A stretch of DNA of 64,000 nucleotides, taken from positions 10,256,906 to 10,320,905 of the forward strand of contig NC_064044.1 in NCBI RefSeq assembly GCF_932526225.1. The letters are read 5' to 3'. This DNA comes from Nematostella vectensis (taxonomy: Eukaryota; Cnidaria; Anthozoa; Actiniaria; Edwardsiidae). Made by a program: the position numbers and the translations under genes. Position 1 is the stretch's first letter; each line of letters starts with the position of its first letter. Below, one piece after another: positions 49,335-60,544 of the stretch. Under the pieces are notes generated by a model. The model did not search any database. It worked only from the letters and a program-made list of their open reading frames with translations, and was not told where the DNA came from.

Positions 49335-52300
49335 GTACGTTTTATGCGATTTGTAGATAAGCATTGATTACTCGTTTAAGATGAGTTTAAAATGAAAAGT
49401 TTAAAATGAGGTTTGTTTTGATCGCGGCACTAAACAAGGGCACAAAACGGATCTGTTCCGCAAAATATCTGTTCCGCAGCCCTTTTTCTGCTGGCTGGGA
49501 AGATGTTAGACCCATCGGTTGCTGGGTCAAACTAGTTGTACTGGGAATATTTTAAGGGGCGCTGGAGCGTTGGGAAAAAAATCGTCCCGATCATTTATAC
49601 GGAAAATTATTCATTTGCTAAAATGCCTAACCACTGCTGGCCGGAAAAAAAGAATTGGTCCCTGTATCGCCCTATCGTGACTGGAGCCAGCACTTAAAAG
49701 GACCATTCTGGATTTTTCGTACTTTAATATAAAGTCCCTATGGACTTAAATTAGCCAATGGAAAAAAGGTTCTATTTAAGCTGACTAAGTTAATTACCCA
49801 ATATTTCCAAGGGTCATTAACGTGATAGTCCTAGTAAATAGCATATAAACGTGACAATGTTCAAAACAACCATTCTGGATAGGGCGATAGAGTCCCTCCT
49901 GGGAAAAGGAATATATCATTTCTTCCAAGAAATTTTTAAAATGGATATTTTTGGCATCAGAACATATTCAAACGACGAAATATGCCATTTTAACGTGTTT
50001 CAGTAAGGGGGGCTCGTGGTGTGCTCTTGACTAAATGAGACAATCACTTCAGCTTACTAACGCCTACTGTGCCAAACAATGTTTATGGTAACATTTTATG
50101 GTTTCTTTTGAGTCGGATAATTGACCGCCAAGACCCCCGATCTGCGATGTTCCGTTGTCACCAACAAACACTGTCTTTCCTAAATCGAATGACCAGGTGC
50201 GGGCAGGGAAAATTGTTATCACTGGTTACAAACGCAACATAAAAAGGCGGCCTGTTTCGATCATTATTCAACGCGAGCCCGCACAACAATATTGCCCCGT
50301 CGCTTTTTTCCTTCGTTGGTGCGAGCTACAGGGGACGGATAGTTCCCCGCTTTTTTTCCACCAACCACTCGCCAGTAAAAACCGAATTTTTCAAACAGCT
50401 CTCACATTTTGCGGGCTAGATAGTTCAAGCTATAAATCGCACTCTTTTCGCATCGGGGCGGCCAGTTTGGCAGCCGAAAAAGGCATGTCATTCAGGGGCT
50501 GGTAACCATGACACCTAATTGGTCATGATCGCCTTTCAAAAGGGACAATAGATTTACTCTCGTCAGACTAGGAGACTGGCCTGGTGTGTTGTCTTTAGTA
50601 TTTCATTAGTATATTAAATCTTTTATCGACATTGACCATTATAGTTTGTTGGTGTTGTTGTTGCCGTTGAAGCGCGCGCACGGCCTCGGTGGGGTTGGCC
50701 TCAGGTTTTGGCTCTTGGCTAAATTTGCCCCCACCTAGTCGTTATCAATCAGTACAATTAGCAAATTAATTTGTTAGGCTTTAAATTGACAAAGTAATTA
50801 AACGTCACTAAAGGTGGCCATAAAAATCCAACACGATCTATTGATTGATATAGCAAGAGGCTTGTCGTGCGGCGTGCGCTAACAACGATACAAGAATATA
50901 TCATATTTAGTTGCTGCTGAGAATATACGTGCCAGTATAAAAAGACGATCAGTATTTTGTCTAGTTTTGCTACATCATGCCTAATCATTGCCTGTTTATA
51001 TTACAGTTCACACTAAGCTTACAAGCCTGTAAAGATGGTTCGTTTACTTGTTCAAATGGAGGCACATGTGAGATTGACTGCAAAACTCTCGTCCCAAGAT
51101 GTCTTTGTCCGGAAGGCTTTTCTGGAGACAAGTGTGAAAGTTAGTACAGCTACCCTTCTTTGGCCAACTTGAACTATTTGCATTTACTGCAATCAAGCAG
51201 ATTTAGTCAGTGATATAATGATGTGTATAGCCTGGGGAGCATGCGTTTCAGTGCAGCGAAAGATCGAGTATCACGACTTTCAGCATCGAAAATATTGATC
51301 TTCAGCCGTTCTATAAATATTCACAGAAACTTTGCTTGCGTGTTATAACCTCTTTTAAAATACAAAACATTTCTTTTTTCATAGATCATGATAATGAATG
51401 TCAGAGCAGTCCATGCAAGAACAGTGGGACGTGCAAGGACGAAGACAACGGGTACACGTGCGCATGTGTACCTGGGTTTACAGGCAAAAACTGCGAGACA
51501 GGTTAGTTGTAGTAATACGCTTTGTTGATTCCCTTTAGACGCGCAATAGGTACGTTTGTAGGAGTAGTCGTTAGAAACATTAAAGGAGAAGTCAAATAGT
51601 TGCAAGATAAATAAAAGGGCTCTGTGAGCCAACTCGTGAATGCAAATTTATTTTTCTAGTTATTTTCTTGTGTGTATAAAAGGAAGATATATACAGAAGT
51701 TTTGAACAAATTTTAAACACATCCAAGATGCTGAGAGTACACAAAAATGTCCTTTTACCTTTTTTTCTTTTCCATTGATGACACACCAAGAACAGTATGA
51801 TTATTTATTATTATCATATAAAGTAAAAAAAAGTATTAATGCAAGTATTGTTCCCATGTTTTCCCTGAGAATAATTAAAAAGGTTCTTATATAATGAGGT
51901 TCTTACTGCACTAATCACTATTATTCCTATTGTTTTCAAGTGACATCTGGTGTTGGATGCGTATTGCACTTCACAACCAAAAGTACATCCAACTATATCC
52001 AACTCGACCAGCCGTTTGGTTGGTTTGCTATTTTTTCAGTATCAGTGTGGCTGAAAATGGATGCAGATGACGATATTGACCCCGCTGTGATACTCTCTTA
52101 CGCAACGGCCTCGAACGTGGAAGCACTATCAATCGGTATTAAGAAGGATGGTGTCGCGGAGATCAAGTTTGCTGGAGCAGGAGCGTAAGTACACACCCCC
52201 CAATGGTGCGCTTTGTGTCAGGGGGATAGAGGGGAGGGGTTTAATGTAATATATGTTTATACCGTCGACGCGGTGCCCAAAGATAAGTCTAGAGAAGTTT

Positions 52301-55064
52301 AAACTGCAAATATGTTTCCGTCATGCAAGGGTTGATTTGCAAATGGAGCAAACGGACTTTGATTAGTCGGAGGCCAATTTTTACGACACTTAAACAAAAC
52401 GCTGTCGCTTGTTCCCTTTTCTTGCTGCCGTTGCCTAGACAGTTTAACAGGGCTCTGTTGAAGAAATATTCTACAAAAATGGTCTTTGGTTACGCTGCAT
52501 GGTCAAGTAATCAATAAATAAAAAAAACCGCATATACCTTGAAATGCTTAGAAAAAGTGACGAGAGATAAAGATAATAGGCTTCTGTTTTACATCGTTTG
52601 AACGAAATGGCTACTGAAAATTGATTACATTTTGCTGAAATAAAATAGACCCAGGGCTATTATCCCTCGGTAATATTGAATCCCGATAAAAGCCAATAGC
52701 CATGGCAACCCCCGGGGAACAAAGGAATGAGAGGAGATCGGAGGAGTAGGAAGAATGATCTCGCAGGAGTGAACTCAATTCAAGTCTTTATTGTTCTTAC
52801 TCCTCCATACACCTCTGAGTCTATTGTTCTTACTCCTCCATACACCTCCGAGTCTATTGTTCTTACTCCTCCATACACCTCCGAGTCTATTGTTCTTACT
52901 CCTCCATACACCTCTGAGTCTATTGTTCTTACTCCTCCATACACCTCCGAGTCTATTGTTCTTACTCCTCCATACACCTCCGAGTCTATTGTTCTAACTC
53001 CTCCATACACCTCCGAGCTTATTGTTCTTACTCCTCCATACACCTCCGAGTCTATTGTTCTTACTCCTCCATACACCTCCGAGCTTATTGTTCTTACTCC
53101 TCCATACACCTCCGAGTCTATTGTTCTTATTCCTCCATACACCTCCGAGTCTATTGTTCTCACTCCTCCATACACCTCCGAGTCTATTGTTCTTACTCCT
53201 CCATACGTCTACAAGCTTATTGTTCTAACTCCTCCATACACCTCCGAGTCTATTGTTCTTACTCCTCCATACACCTCCGAGTCTATTGTTCTTATTCCTC
53301 CATACACCTCCGAGTCTATTGTTCTCACTCCTCCATACACCTCCGAGTTTATTGTTCTTACTCCTCCATACACCTCCGAGTCTATTGTTCTTACTCCTCC
53401 ATACGTCTACAAGCTTATTGTTCTAACTCCTCCATACACCTCCGAGTCTATTGTTCTTACTCCTCCATACAACTCCGAGTCTATTGTTCTTATTCCTCCA
53501 TACACCTCCGAGTCTATTGTTCTTACTCCTCCATACACCTCCGAGTTTATTGTTCTTACTCCTCCATACACCTCCGAGTCTATTGTTCTTACTCCTCCAT
53601 ACACCTCCAAGCTTATTGTTCTAACTCCTCCATACACCTCCGAGTCTATTGTTCTTACTTCTCCATACACCTCCGAGTCTATTGTTCTTATTCCTCCATA
53701 CACCTCCGAGTCTATTGTTCTTACTCCTCCATACACCTCAGAGTCTATTGTTCTTACTCCTCCATACACCTCCGAGTCTATTGTTTTTACTCCTCCATAC
53801 ACCTCCGAGTCTATTGTTCTTACTCCTCCATACACCTCCGAGTCTATTGTTCTTACTCCTCCATACACCTCCGAGTCTATTGTTCTTACTCCTCCATACA
53901 CCTCCGAGTCTATTGTTCTTACTCCTCCATACACCTCCGAGTCTATTGTTCTTACTCCTCCATACACCTCCGAGTCTATTGTTCTTACTCCTCCATACAC
54001 CTCCGAGTCTATTGTTCTTACTCCTCCATACACCTCCGAGCTTATTGTTCTTACTCCTCCATACACCTCCGAGCTTATTGTTCCAATTCCTCCATACATC
54101 TCCGAGTCCATTGTTCATACTCCCCGCACGACCAAAAATTGCTACCCTAAAAAAGAAACTTGTGCATACCAACTGGTCGCTTCTCTTCATTAGGGCATAC
54201 AGATAATTATATTAGCAATAAAGTAAAAAAGCTACTTTCAGGTCACTCGCATCGGGCTTTACCCGAGACAACACCAAGGCAGCATCTAGTGTTTTTGTAT
54301 GGAAATAAAAAGTTCCAAGTTTACAAGAACAATGTCTTACATGGGGGGAAAGCAGCTTCAGTTATCGCTTCCTTAAACCCGGCAGATAGCAGTGCTCTAC
54401 TCAGTAGGTACTATGTGTTTTCTAAGCTATTTTGTCAACTTGCAGCGTGGAACAGTATGTATCACCAAAACAACTACCGGCTGCGTTTTGTGATGACTCG
54501 CTAGAAATAATGATTAATTAGTTGGTAATTAATCATTTTGCAACTAGGATGGCGATAAAACTGCAGGATGTAATTTTTGAAATACGTTCTGGCTAATACA
54601 TTTCCGCTTTTTACTACCAACCCATGCCTGCCCACCAGTTAAATGTGCATATTCTTTTTAATTGTTTCAGGTCACTCGCATCGGGCTTTACCCGTGACAA
54701 CACTTGGCAGCATCTAGTGTTTTATTATAGAGATGGCAAGTTCCAAGTTTACAAGAATAATGTCTTACAAGAGGAGAAAGTAGTTTCAGGTATCTCTTCC
54801 TTACGCCCGGATGGTAGTATCTTAGTGATTGGCCAACATCAGGGATCTGTAGGGGGAAACTTTGACTCTTCGAAGCTGTTCTACGGCTACATGGCGAACC
54901 TAAATATCTGGGCAAATGCACTAGGTGATTGGCATAGGGGCGAAGTGTACCAGCAAGGGTGTACAGGCTCAGTTGACGGCAACCCATCCTTGTCATGGGG
55001 GACAATTACCGGTAAAACGCTATTGGGCAACATACAACCACAATGCGCACTAACATGCCCTTAA
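48975..55064 (+). CDS. Gene B: secreted PAN/apple-EGF(x2)-pentraxin-like protein
   Basis: Five exons join in phase: 48975-49334, 51007-51139, 51385-51501, 51941-52184 and 54671-55064 (1248 bases, 415 aa and stop). Domain order equals gene A without EGF 3-5. The missing exons are all phase 1-1, so the shortened transcript stays in frame. The EGF 2 module here has all six cysteines. The leader and PAN module are almost identical to gene A, but the last exon differs in 28 residues. It is probably secreted; a role in ligand recognition is inferred. Confidence 0.8.
49645..49900. mobile_element. Possible MITE in intron 1 of gene B
   Basis: Counterpart of 20690-20945 with the same imperfect inverted ends. 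About 72 extra bases lie just upstream (49563-49636) relative to unit 1; the missing piece in unit 1 is bounded by CTG on both sides. Confidence 0.4.
50125..50505 (+). pseudogene. Tyrosine-recombinase C-terminal fragment in intron 1 (unit 2)
   Basis: As at 21170-21550, with only a few residue changes ([17 protein letters not shown]). It contains SHSFRIG and stops at the same premature codon, so it was already truncated before the duplication. Confidence 0.7.
51007..51139 (+). CDS. Gene B exon 2: EGF 1
   Basis: 133 bases, phase 0 to 1. One residue change from gene A (I to L before the fifth cysteine region). Confidence 0.8.
51385..51501 (+). CDS. Gene B exon 3: EGF 2, intact
   Basis: 117 bases, phase 1 to 1. 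It reads [17 protein letters not shown] with the cysteine and glycine that gene A has lost, so gene B keeps the ancestral state. Confidence 0.85.
51941..52184 (+). CDS. Gene B exon 4: pentraxin-like domain, N-terminal half
   Basis: 244 bases, phase 1 to 2. Differs from gene A exon 7 at DT to AI and M to V. It follows the deletion junction directly in the upstream intron (only about 78 bases away). Confidence 0.75.
52785..54125. repeat. 33-bp minisatellite in gene B (about 40 copies)
   Basis: Same unit as in gene A, fewer copies, no frame-shifting unit, so one plus-strand frame stays open from 52727 to 54193. A variant pair (CGTCTACAAGCTT near 53206 and 53404) lies 198 bases apart, which is exactly six units, marking a six-unit block duplication. 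Confidence 0.95.
54242..54445 (+). pseudogene. Decayed duplicate of the last exon (unit 2)
   Basis: Starts after CTTTCAG and matches exon 5 of gene B, but ACACCAAGGCAGCAT in place of ACACTTGGCAGCAT adds a base and shifts the frame. The unit 1 copy has a different frameshift, so both were inactivated separately or by successive events. Confidence 0.75.
54671..55064 (+). CDS. Gene B exon 5: pentraxin-like domain, C-terminal half
   Basis: 394 bases ending in TAA. It reads [37 protein letters not shown] and [12 protein letters not shown], ending QPQCALTCP. By eye it differs from gene A at 28 replacement and 4 silent codons. Confidence 0.8.
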
Positions 55065-55229
55065 ACGTCAAAACGGTTTGATTGACAATGCACTGTTCTC
55101 AATACGAGAAATGGGCGTTCAGGATTTCCTCCTCTAGGAACCAAACATTTGATTATCTGACGTCAAATGACGAAAGACAGCTTGCCTAAGGCAAGTCCCT
55201 TTTAAAGTGCGAGTTCGTGTTTAAAGTTA

Positions 55230-55442
55230 TGCCTAGTGCACACCAGTGACATAACAACATAGGCGCGCGCACTCTTTTAAGCCCGACATAACGAAAAAAC
55301 AAGTTTTTTTTTATGTCGTTATTTTCATGTCGTTATGTTGGGCTTTTGGCAAAATGTCGAACCATTCACACTAGAACATATGAACATAAGGGTGCACGCG
55401 CCTATGTCATTATGTCATTATGTCACTAGTGTGCACCAGGCA
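55230..55442. mobile_element. MITE with TGCCTAGTGCACAC ends, downstream of gene B
   Basis: Same insertion as 29744-29981, flanked by TTA, with an internal loss of about 25 bases around the central A/T hairpin. Confidence 0.85.
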
Positions 55443-55445
55443 TTA

Positions 55446-56066
55446 GTTGATCCGACTTGCGTGACAATGTTGTTTAAATTTTGCTTTTAATACTTTTATG
55501 ACTTTAAGATTGCATTGTTTTATTTATTAAATAGAATCCAGGCATTTTATCGTAACAAGTTTTTATTTTCACCATAATTCAAGCCGATTTATTTCATAAC
55601 AGAAAGGAACATCTCATTTGCATGGGATTCATAGCCTACGTAACCACGTGTCACGCAAGCCAGGTGTCACGCAAGACATGTGTCACGCAAGTCAGGTCGA
55701 CGGTCTTTAAGGAGACGGGGAGGCTTTAAGGACATACAACGTAGAATGCCGAATACATGTAAATATTGTGCATGCTTCGACGTATGTCTTTTTTCGTGCT
55801 GTAGAAAGGGAATCAATTCTAAACTCATCATCGAATGACATGGATGCATGCGAAAAATGAAGGATTTGTAAAAAAAAAGTGTTGGAATAACGACACGTGG
55901 GTTGTATTTGACGCTTTATGTTGTATTTTTTATTATAATTGCCAATACTAGCACAGAAACGCATGAAGATATTAAAACTCACCAAACTCAACACGATGTG
56001 CTCGTTTTTTTTTTGTAGCGAAGCCAGCGCGGCCGCGCGCGGAGCCCCATAGGCATAGAAATATAC
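55446..56066. other. Downstream region of unit 2, no gene
   Basis: Counterpart of 29985-30600, with fewer CACGTG-containing repeats. It ends in GCGCGGCCGCGCGCGGAGCC followed by CCATAGGCATAGAAATA, after which unit 3 begins. Confidence 0.5.
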
Positions 56067-57290
56067 TTTGGTACCTATTAAGTTAATTCGTTTTTGTTTT
56101 CTTGTCTCTTTTATACCAAGCTGTTATTAGATAAAAGGTTGACTAGGTACATGACATAATATAGCTGGTATAGCTATGAAATGCAAGGATATCTTTATAG
56201 CTGAGGTATAGATATGAAATGACAAGGATATCTTTTTTTCCTCAGGTAAATAGAGCAAGAAATTAAGCCAGATTCATTATGTAGGCTAGCTGAAAGCAAA
56301 TGTAAATTAATGTTTTTCATATTCTTTTATTGTTTAGTATAATTATATTCAATCAACCCTCATTCCTTTCCTATAGCCAACATAATATTCTCTTGCGGTG
56401 TTGATAATTCCCCTAAAATCTGAATGAATAAAAGCAAAATTATTGACAGACAGACAGATTAGTTTATTGTTACCATTTAAAGACTTTTACATTAGTGTGA
56501 ATCCAATATATTTAACATGATAAGCCATTCAAATTATTAAAAATACATATATACAGACAAAAGAACATAGAGAAGATACAACCTTATTTTATCGTATTTT
56601 CCCATAGTAAGAAGCAGCCGTATACCAATTTTGCAGCCATCCCTGCTATATTAGCTTTAGGATTTATTATTAGATTAAAAATTCATATTGTGTAGTTCCA
56701 GATAATATCCATACCCCCCTATTGAGGGGGTCGGAGGTATGACCCCCCCCCCACCCCTCTGGAATTTCCAACCCCCTGGAAAAAAACTAAATACAGTAAC
56801 TGTTAAGGAAAAAGGGCATTTTATCCCTCTCCACCCTGGAAATTCCTGGGCGTTTGAACCCCCACCCCCTCATAATTTCCAATCCAACCAGTAAACTGAT
56901 TGTATTATTCTCATGTGCATTGATTTGCATAGGTAACAACACATTGCTGGCATGAACTGTCATCAGCAAATGTAGATAGTCTTAGTGTGTGTGTATGTCC
57001 TGACCTACTGCACATTGTACCTATTTTTCTGGCATCTGTCCTCGTTTTCCCTTAAGTTTTTTCAGGTGCCAGTAGCCTTTTAAATATTTATTCTGTATCT
57101 TTAAACAAAAAAATGCATGTAAGCTTAGGGGTAAATAAAAGGATGTTTTTTTTTTCTTGTAAATTGTTCTATGCATTTGTTCAATGGCTTGGCCCTATTC
57201 ATGGCTGATTAGCTTTTACTTATTCATGAGCATGTTTCAAGAGAGCTACTCATATGAAGTAATGACAGAGGGGAAAGGGGTTTTGAATAT
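56067..57290. other. Unit 3 intergenic sequence, no gene
   Basis: Counterpart of 940-2258, including a truncated copy of the 1566 MITE (56689 to about 56884, right end deleted). No coding region. Confidence 0.6.
56689..56884. mobile_element. Truncated MITE-like element, unit 3
   Basis: Left end TGTGTAGTTCCAGATAATAT is intact, but the right inverted end and about 90 bases of flank are deleted relative to unit 1 (1775-1868). Confidence 0.65.
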
Positions 57291-57291
57291 T

Positions 57292-57532
57292 GTATTTCAA
57301 AATTATATAGATGTTTGCTAGAGATGAAAGATGGATTAAGAGAAAAAGGATTTCATTTATCAAAAATTTGTTTTTAGTATATAATGATTTAATTGGTAAA
57401 ATGTATGAAAAGGATTTCAAAATATATGCATGTTTGCTAGAGATGAAAGATGGATAAGAGAAAAAGGATTTCATTTATCAAAAATTCGTTTTTAGTATCT
57501 AATGAGTTAATTGGTAAAAATGTATAAAAAGG
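57292..57532. repeat. 120-bp direct duplication specific to unit 3
   Basis: Two copies of about 120 bases, each containing TGTTTGCTAGAGATGAAAGA and GGATTTCATTTATCAAAAAT, begin near 57292 and 57411. Units 1 and 2 lack this stretch at the corresponding site. Confidence 0.85.
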
Positions 57533-58424
57533 ATTAGGAATTGAGGATCAGGTATAGTTTGAAGGTTTTCAACCTTGGTGTTATGGGGTATGTAATTTTG
57601 GGCTCTCTAGTTTGATTATAGATTTGGGCCCTTTAGTTTGATTATAGATTTGTAACGAGTGCAAAAAAGAATATAAAGTTGTCTATAATACCCCACTCTT
57701 TGTAAATTTATAGTCATACTACTTTATCTATTACCTGCTAGCAACCAGCCAACCAGCTATACTACTTCGTCTATTACCAGCCAGCAACCATACTACTTCG
57801 TCTATTACCAAGTACAACCAGCCACCCATAGCACACATCGGCCCATACCACCATGTCTATAGCCTAACATCCCCCCTTGCTTAAATACCTTTAATTATCC
57901 ACTATCTGCTAAAGTATTGAATGTGTAAACTCGGTCATGATTTTTTATTTCAGAATCCATGATCCCCTCCATCCAAGGTCTTCTTAATCCATTATCCCTC
58001 CATCCATTATGCCCTCCATCCAAGGTCTTCTTTATCCATGATCACCTCCATCCAAGGTCTTCTTAATCCATTATCCCTCCATCCATTATGCCCTCCATCC
58101 AAGGTTTTCTTTATCCATTATCCCCTCAATCCATGATTCTGTGATGGTAATAATTTTGATTATTCAAGCCAACCTCTTGGGACCATACCAAAAGTTCCTA
58201 AAATGATCAGGATCATAACCTTAAAAAGTCCAACATTGCAAAGACCATTGTGTTGCTCTTTCATTCACCTTTGTAATTTGGGGTGTAGCAAATCAAAATG
58301 AGGGCTCGATTTGCGCCGCTTAAACATTCCCTCTTTTGACTTCCCTGTGGTTGTGTGGGGTTTCACTCGATAACGGAAGCAAAAAGTTTCCATTGTATGT
58401 CTAGCCACCTTCAATTAACAACTT
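57533..58424. other. Unit 3 intergenic sequence with tandem repeats, no gene
   Basis: Counterpart of 2275-3100. The CTCCATCCAAGGTC repeat (57958-58140) has an extra near-complete copy. Nothing coding. Confidence 0.6.
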
Positions 58425-59610
58425 ACGATCAACTGCTTGCCTTAGTTAGACCATCGGAAGCAGGATGATAAGAAGCAGTGGTTTTGTGTATATCATTTTG
58501 TCTCATAAAGATAAAAAACTTGATAGTACTGCCTGTGGTGATACTTGCCATTATGTGAGATTCAATCCCTTTGGTAGTATCTTTCACATGAAAGGCCCAC
58601 AGTAATCTATGTGGACTCTCACCCAGGGCTTGTGCGGCCACTCCCAGGGGTGGTAGGGGGCTGATGCAGGGGCTTTCTGCTTGATCTGGCTTTTCACCAT
58701 GGACTCTCTTTGTCGATGGAGGGTAACCAGGCATCGCTGGCGCCTTCATGCGACGTTTTACAGGATGTGTGTTTCATGAGACTCTTCCAGTACGCACTGC
58801 CGAACCTGGTAGGGGCGGGGGGAGATGGGGGTAAGACTTTAGCTCCTCGTAGTATGCGGCCATCTTGAACACTTCGCTCTTCTTACCTTGGTTTGTACAC
58901 TGCAGGACTTCAGTGTCTTTAAGCTTGTTGACCACCCGCGCTCGCAGCAAATACTCCTTACCATTTGTCAGGACCGGGTCTTAATGTGTCCAATTACGAA
59001 CCTCAGCTGTGGTAACAGGCGAAGCATCGACTTCGTCCAGCAGAAACACGATTTCCTCTGCAGACACCTTGGTAAGCACGGGTAGAACAGCTGGCCAGAA
59101 TGAAGAGATGTGCCAGAATTACCATGACATTACCTGACTTGTATACGATGTCATATCCATAACCGCGTAAGGTCACTGGCCAACTAAGTACACTTGGTAA
59201 TGCAGTGTTCGGCACTTGATTTATGTTTTCGCTAAAAAAAATTCAGTATTGTGAGTGAGGTGACGTCTATTCAGGTACTTATGGACCTTCTTTAATCCGA
59301 ACATCACACTTGAGTTGGGTCAGTACGCAGCTCTTACAAGCTGCAATTTGATTGGGCAAATGAAAAATATCCGCACCTCGACACAAAGAACGAGAAGAAT
59401 AGAGACAAAAGAACGCCTTTGTAGAACAAAGATAATAGGAGACAAAGCAGCTGCGTAGTTACTCCTTGAGTCTTCTTTATCTAGCTGTAAATACTTCATT
59501 ACAGCTGTGTTTAGGGTCCTGGAAACAAAAGCAATGAACCGGTCACTCCCATCATCCATGCGATATGATAGCCTCAACTTCTTAGTTGTCAAAACAGCAC
59601 GGGACACGCG
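58425..59610 (-). pseudogene. Ty3/gypsy-like pol remnant A, unit 3
   Basis: RNase H part at 59607-59320 (LSYRMDDGSDRFIAFVSRTL), GYDIVYKSG near 59150, integrase pieces at 58749-58429 with stops. Only one 95-bp repeat (58852-58948). Confidence 0.8.
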
Positions 59611-59614
59611 CGTC

Positions 59615-60544
59615 TAATTTTTCGCGCGTTTTCGCTCTTCCAACTCGCGGCCGACACAGAGAATATATTGTTGGCCGTGTTTTGCATCATTGTTAAAATC
59701 AAGAAAGAAAATCGATACACTTTTTAATAATATAAAGAGGTTCAAACGATTGACGGAAGAGGACAAACGATGAGTTAGAAAAAAAGAAGGTAAGTAGGAC
59801 TTTTATTTCATTAGCTTTTCGTCGGAGCTGGTCTGAAAACTACTCCTTGTGTTGATATTTTCTAGACCTCAAGTAAGGATAGAAAAAGCATGTGTTAATA
59901 TTTTCCGATTGATTGTCCGTTTTCTCAATCAAAAAGAATTTTGTTTCTTCTTTGCTTTAAAATGTGAAAATGATATACAAAATGATATAAGCTACTATTT
60001 AGCAAAACGATCTTTGTTTTGTTTTGAAACAGTTTAACTGTTCAATCCCCCACCCCTTGCCACACTTCCCATGATATTTGCAAATATCAACATCTAGCTG
60101 TACTCTCATTATTAGTCCCACATATTAAATGAGTATATAGTATGTACGTTTTTTCCTCTCATGCAATTGATTCACGGATGATATAAATGTTGAAGAAAAT
60201 AAAAAAGCACACATTTTCTGTAAGAATCTATCATTTAATTTCAATTCTTCGATTATACTTTCTGGAACACCCAAAATTCTTTTCTAGATTAAGCAAAAAA
60301 AATATGGCTCAAATTGAATGTATGCTGGCTCCGCCTTCAGGCAGTGCCAAAATCTATATGTTATCTTAAACAATTCTTCCAATTCTGCTCTTTTTTTAGG
60401 GGATTTCACACAATGGATCATCCTATTACGATATGGATGTGCTCGATGGCAGTTTCTTAAGGACTGCAACAAAATCGAAAAGTTTAGCACTTATTTTCAA
60501 ACATTAGCTAGCCGACTAGTTCCAATCGAAGGTGAAATAGGGGG
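59615..60544. other. Leader of the 1.4-kb array, unit 3
   Basis: Counterpart of 4321-5356 with a deletion of about 60-70 bases near 59877 (ACCTCAAGTAAGGATAGAAA). The start codon of the unit 1 frame is changed to ATAA here. Confidence 0.5.

Larger units (their letters stand above)
30985..56066. repeat. Segmental tandem duplication, unit 2 (25.1 kb)
   Basis: This is the second copy of the unit. Compared with unit 1 it lacks the equivalent of about 1015-2360 (junction near 31627-31665), lacks the 934-bp TIR element (empty site near 42855) and lacks EGF exons 3-5 (junction near 51863). It has extra 95-bp repeats at 32870-33350 and about 160 extra bases inside the palindrome at 44817-45126. It ends at about 56066, where the sequence jumps to the position equivalent to 31555. 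Confidence 0.9.
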
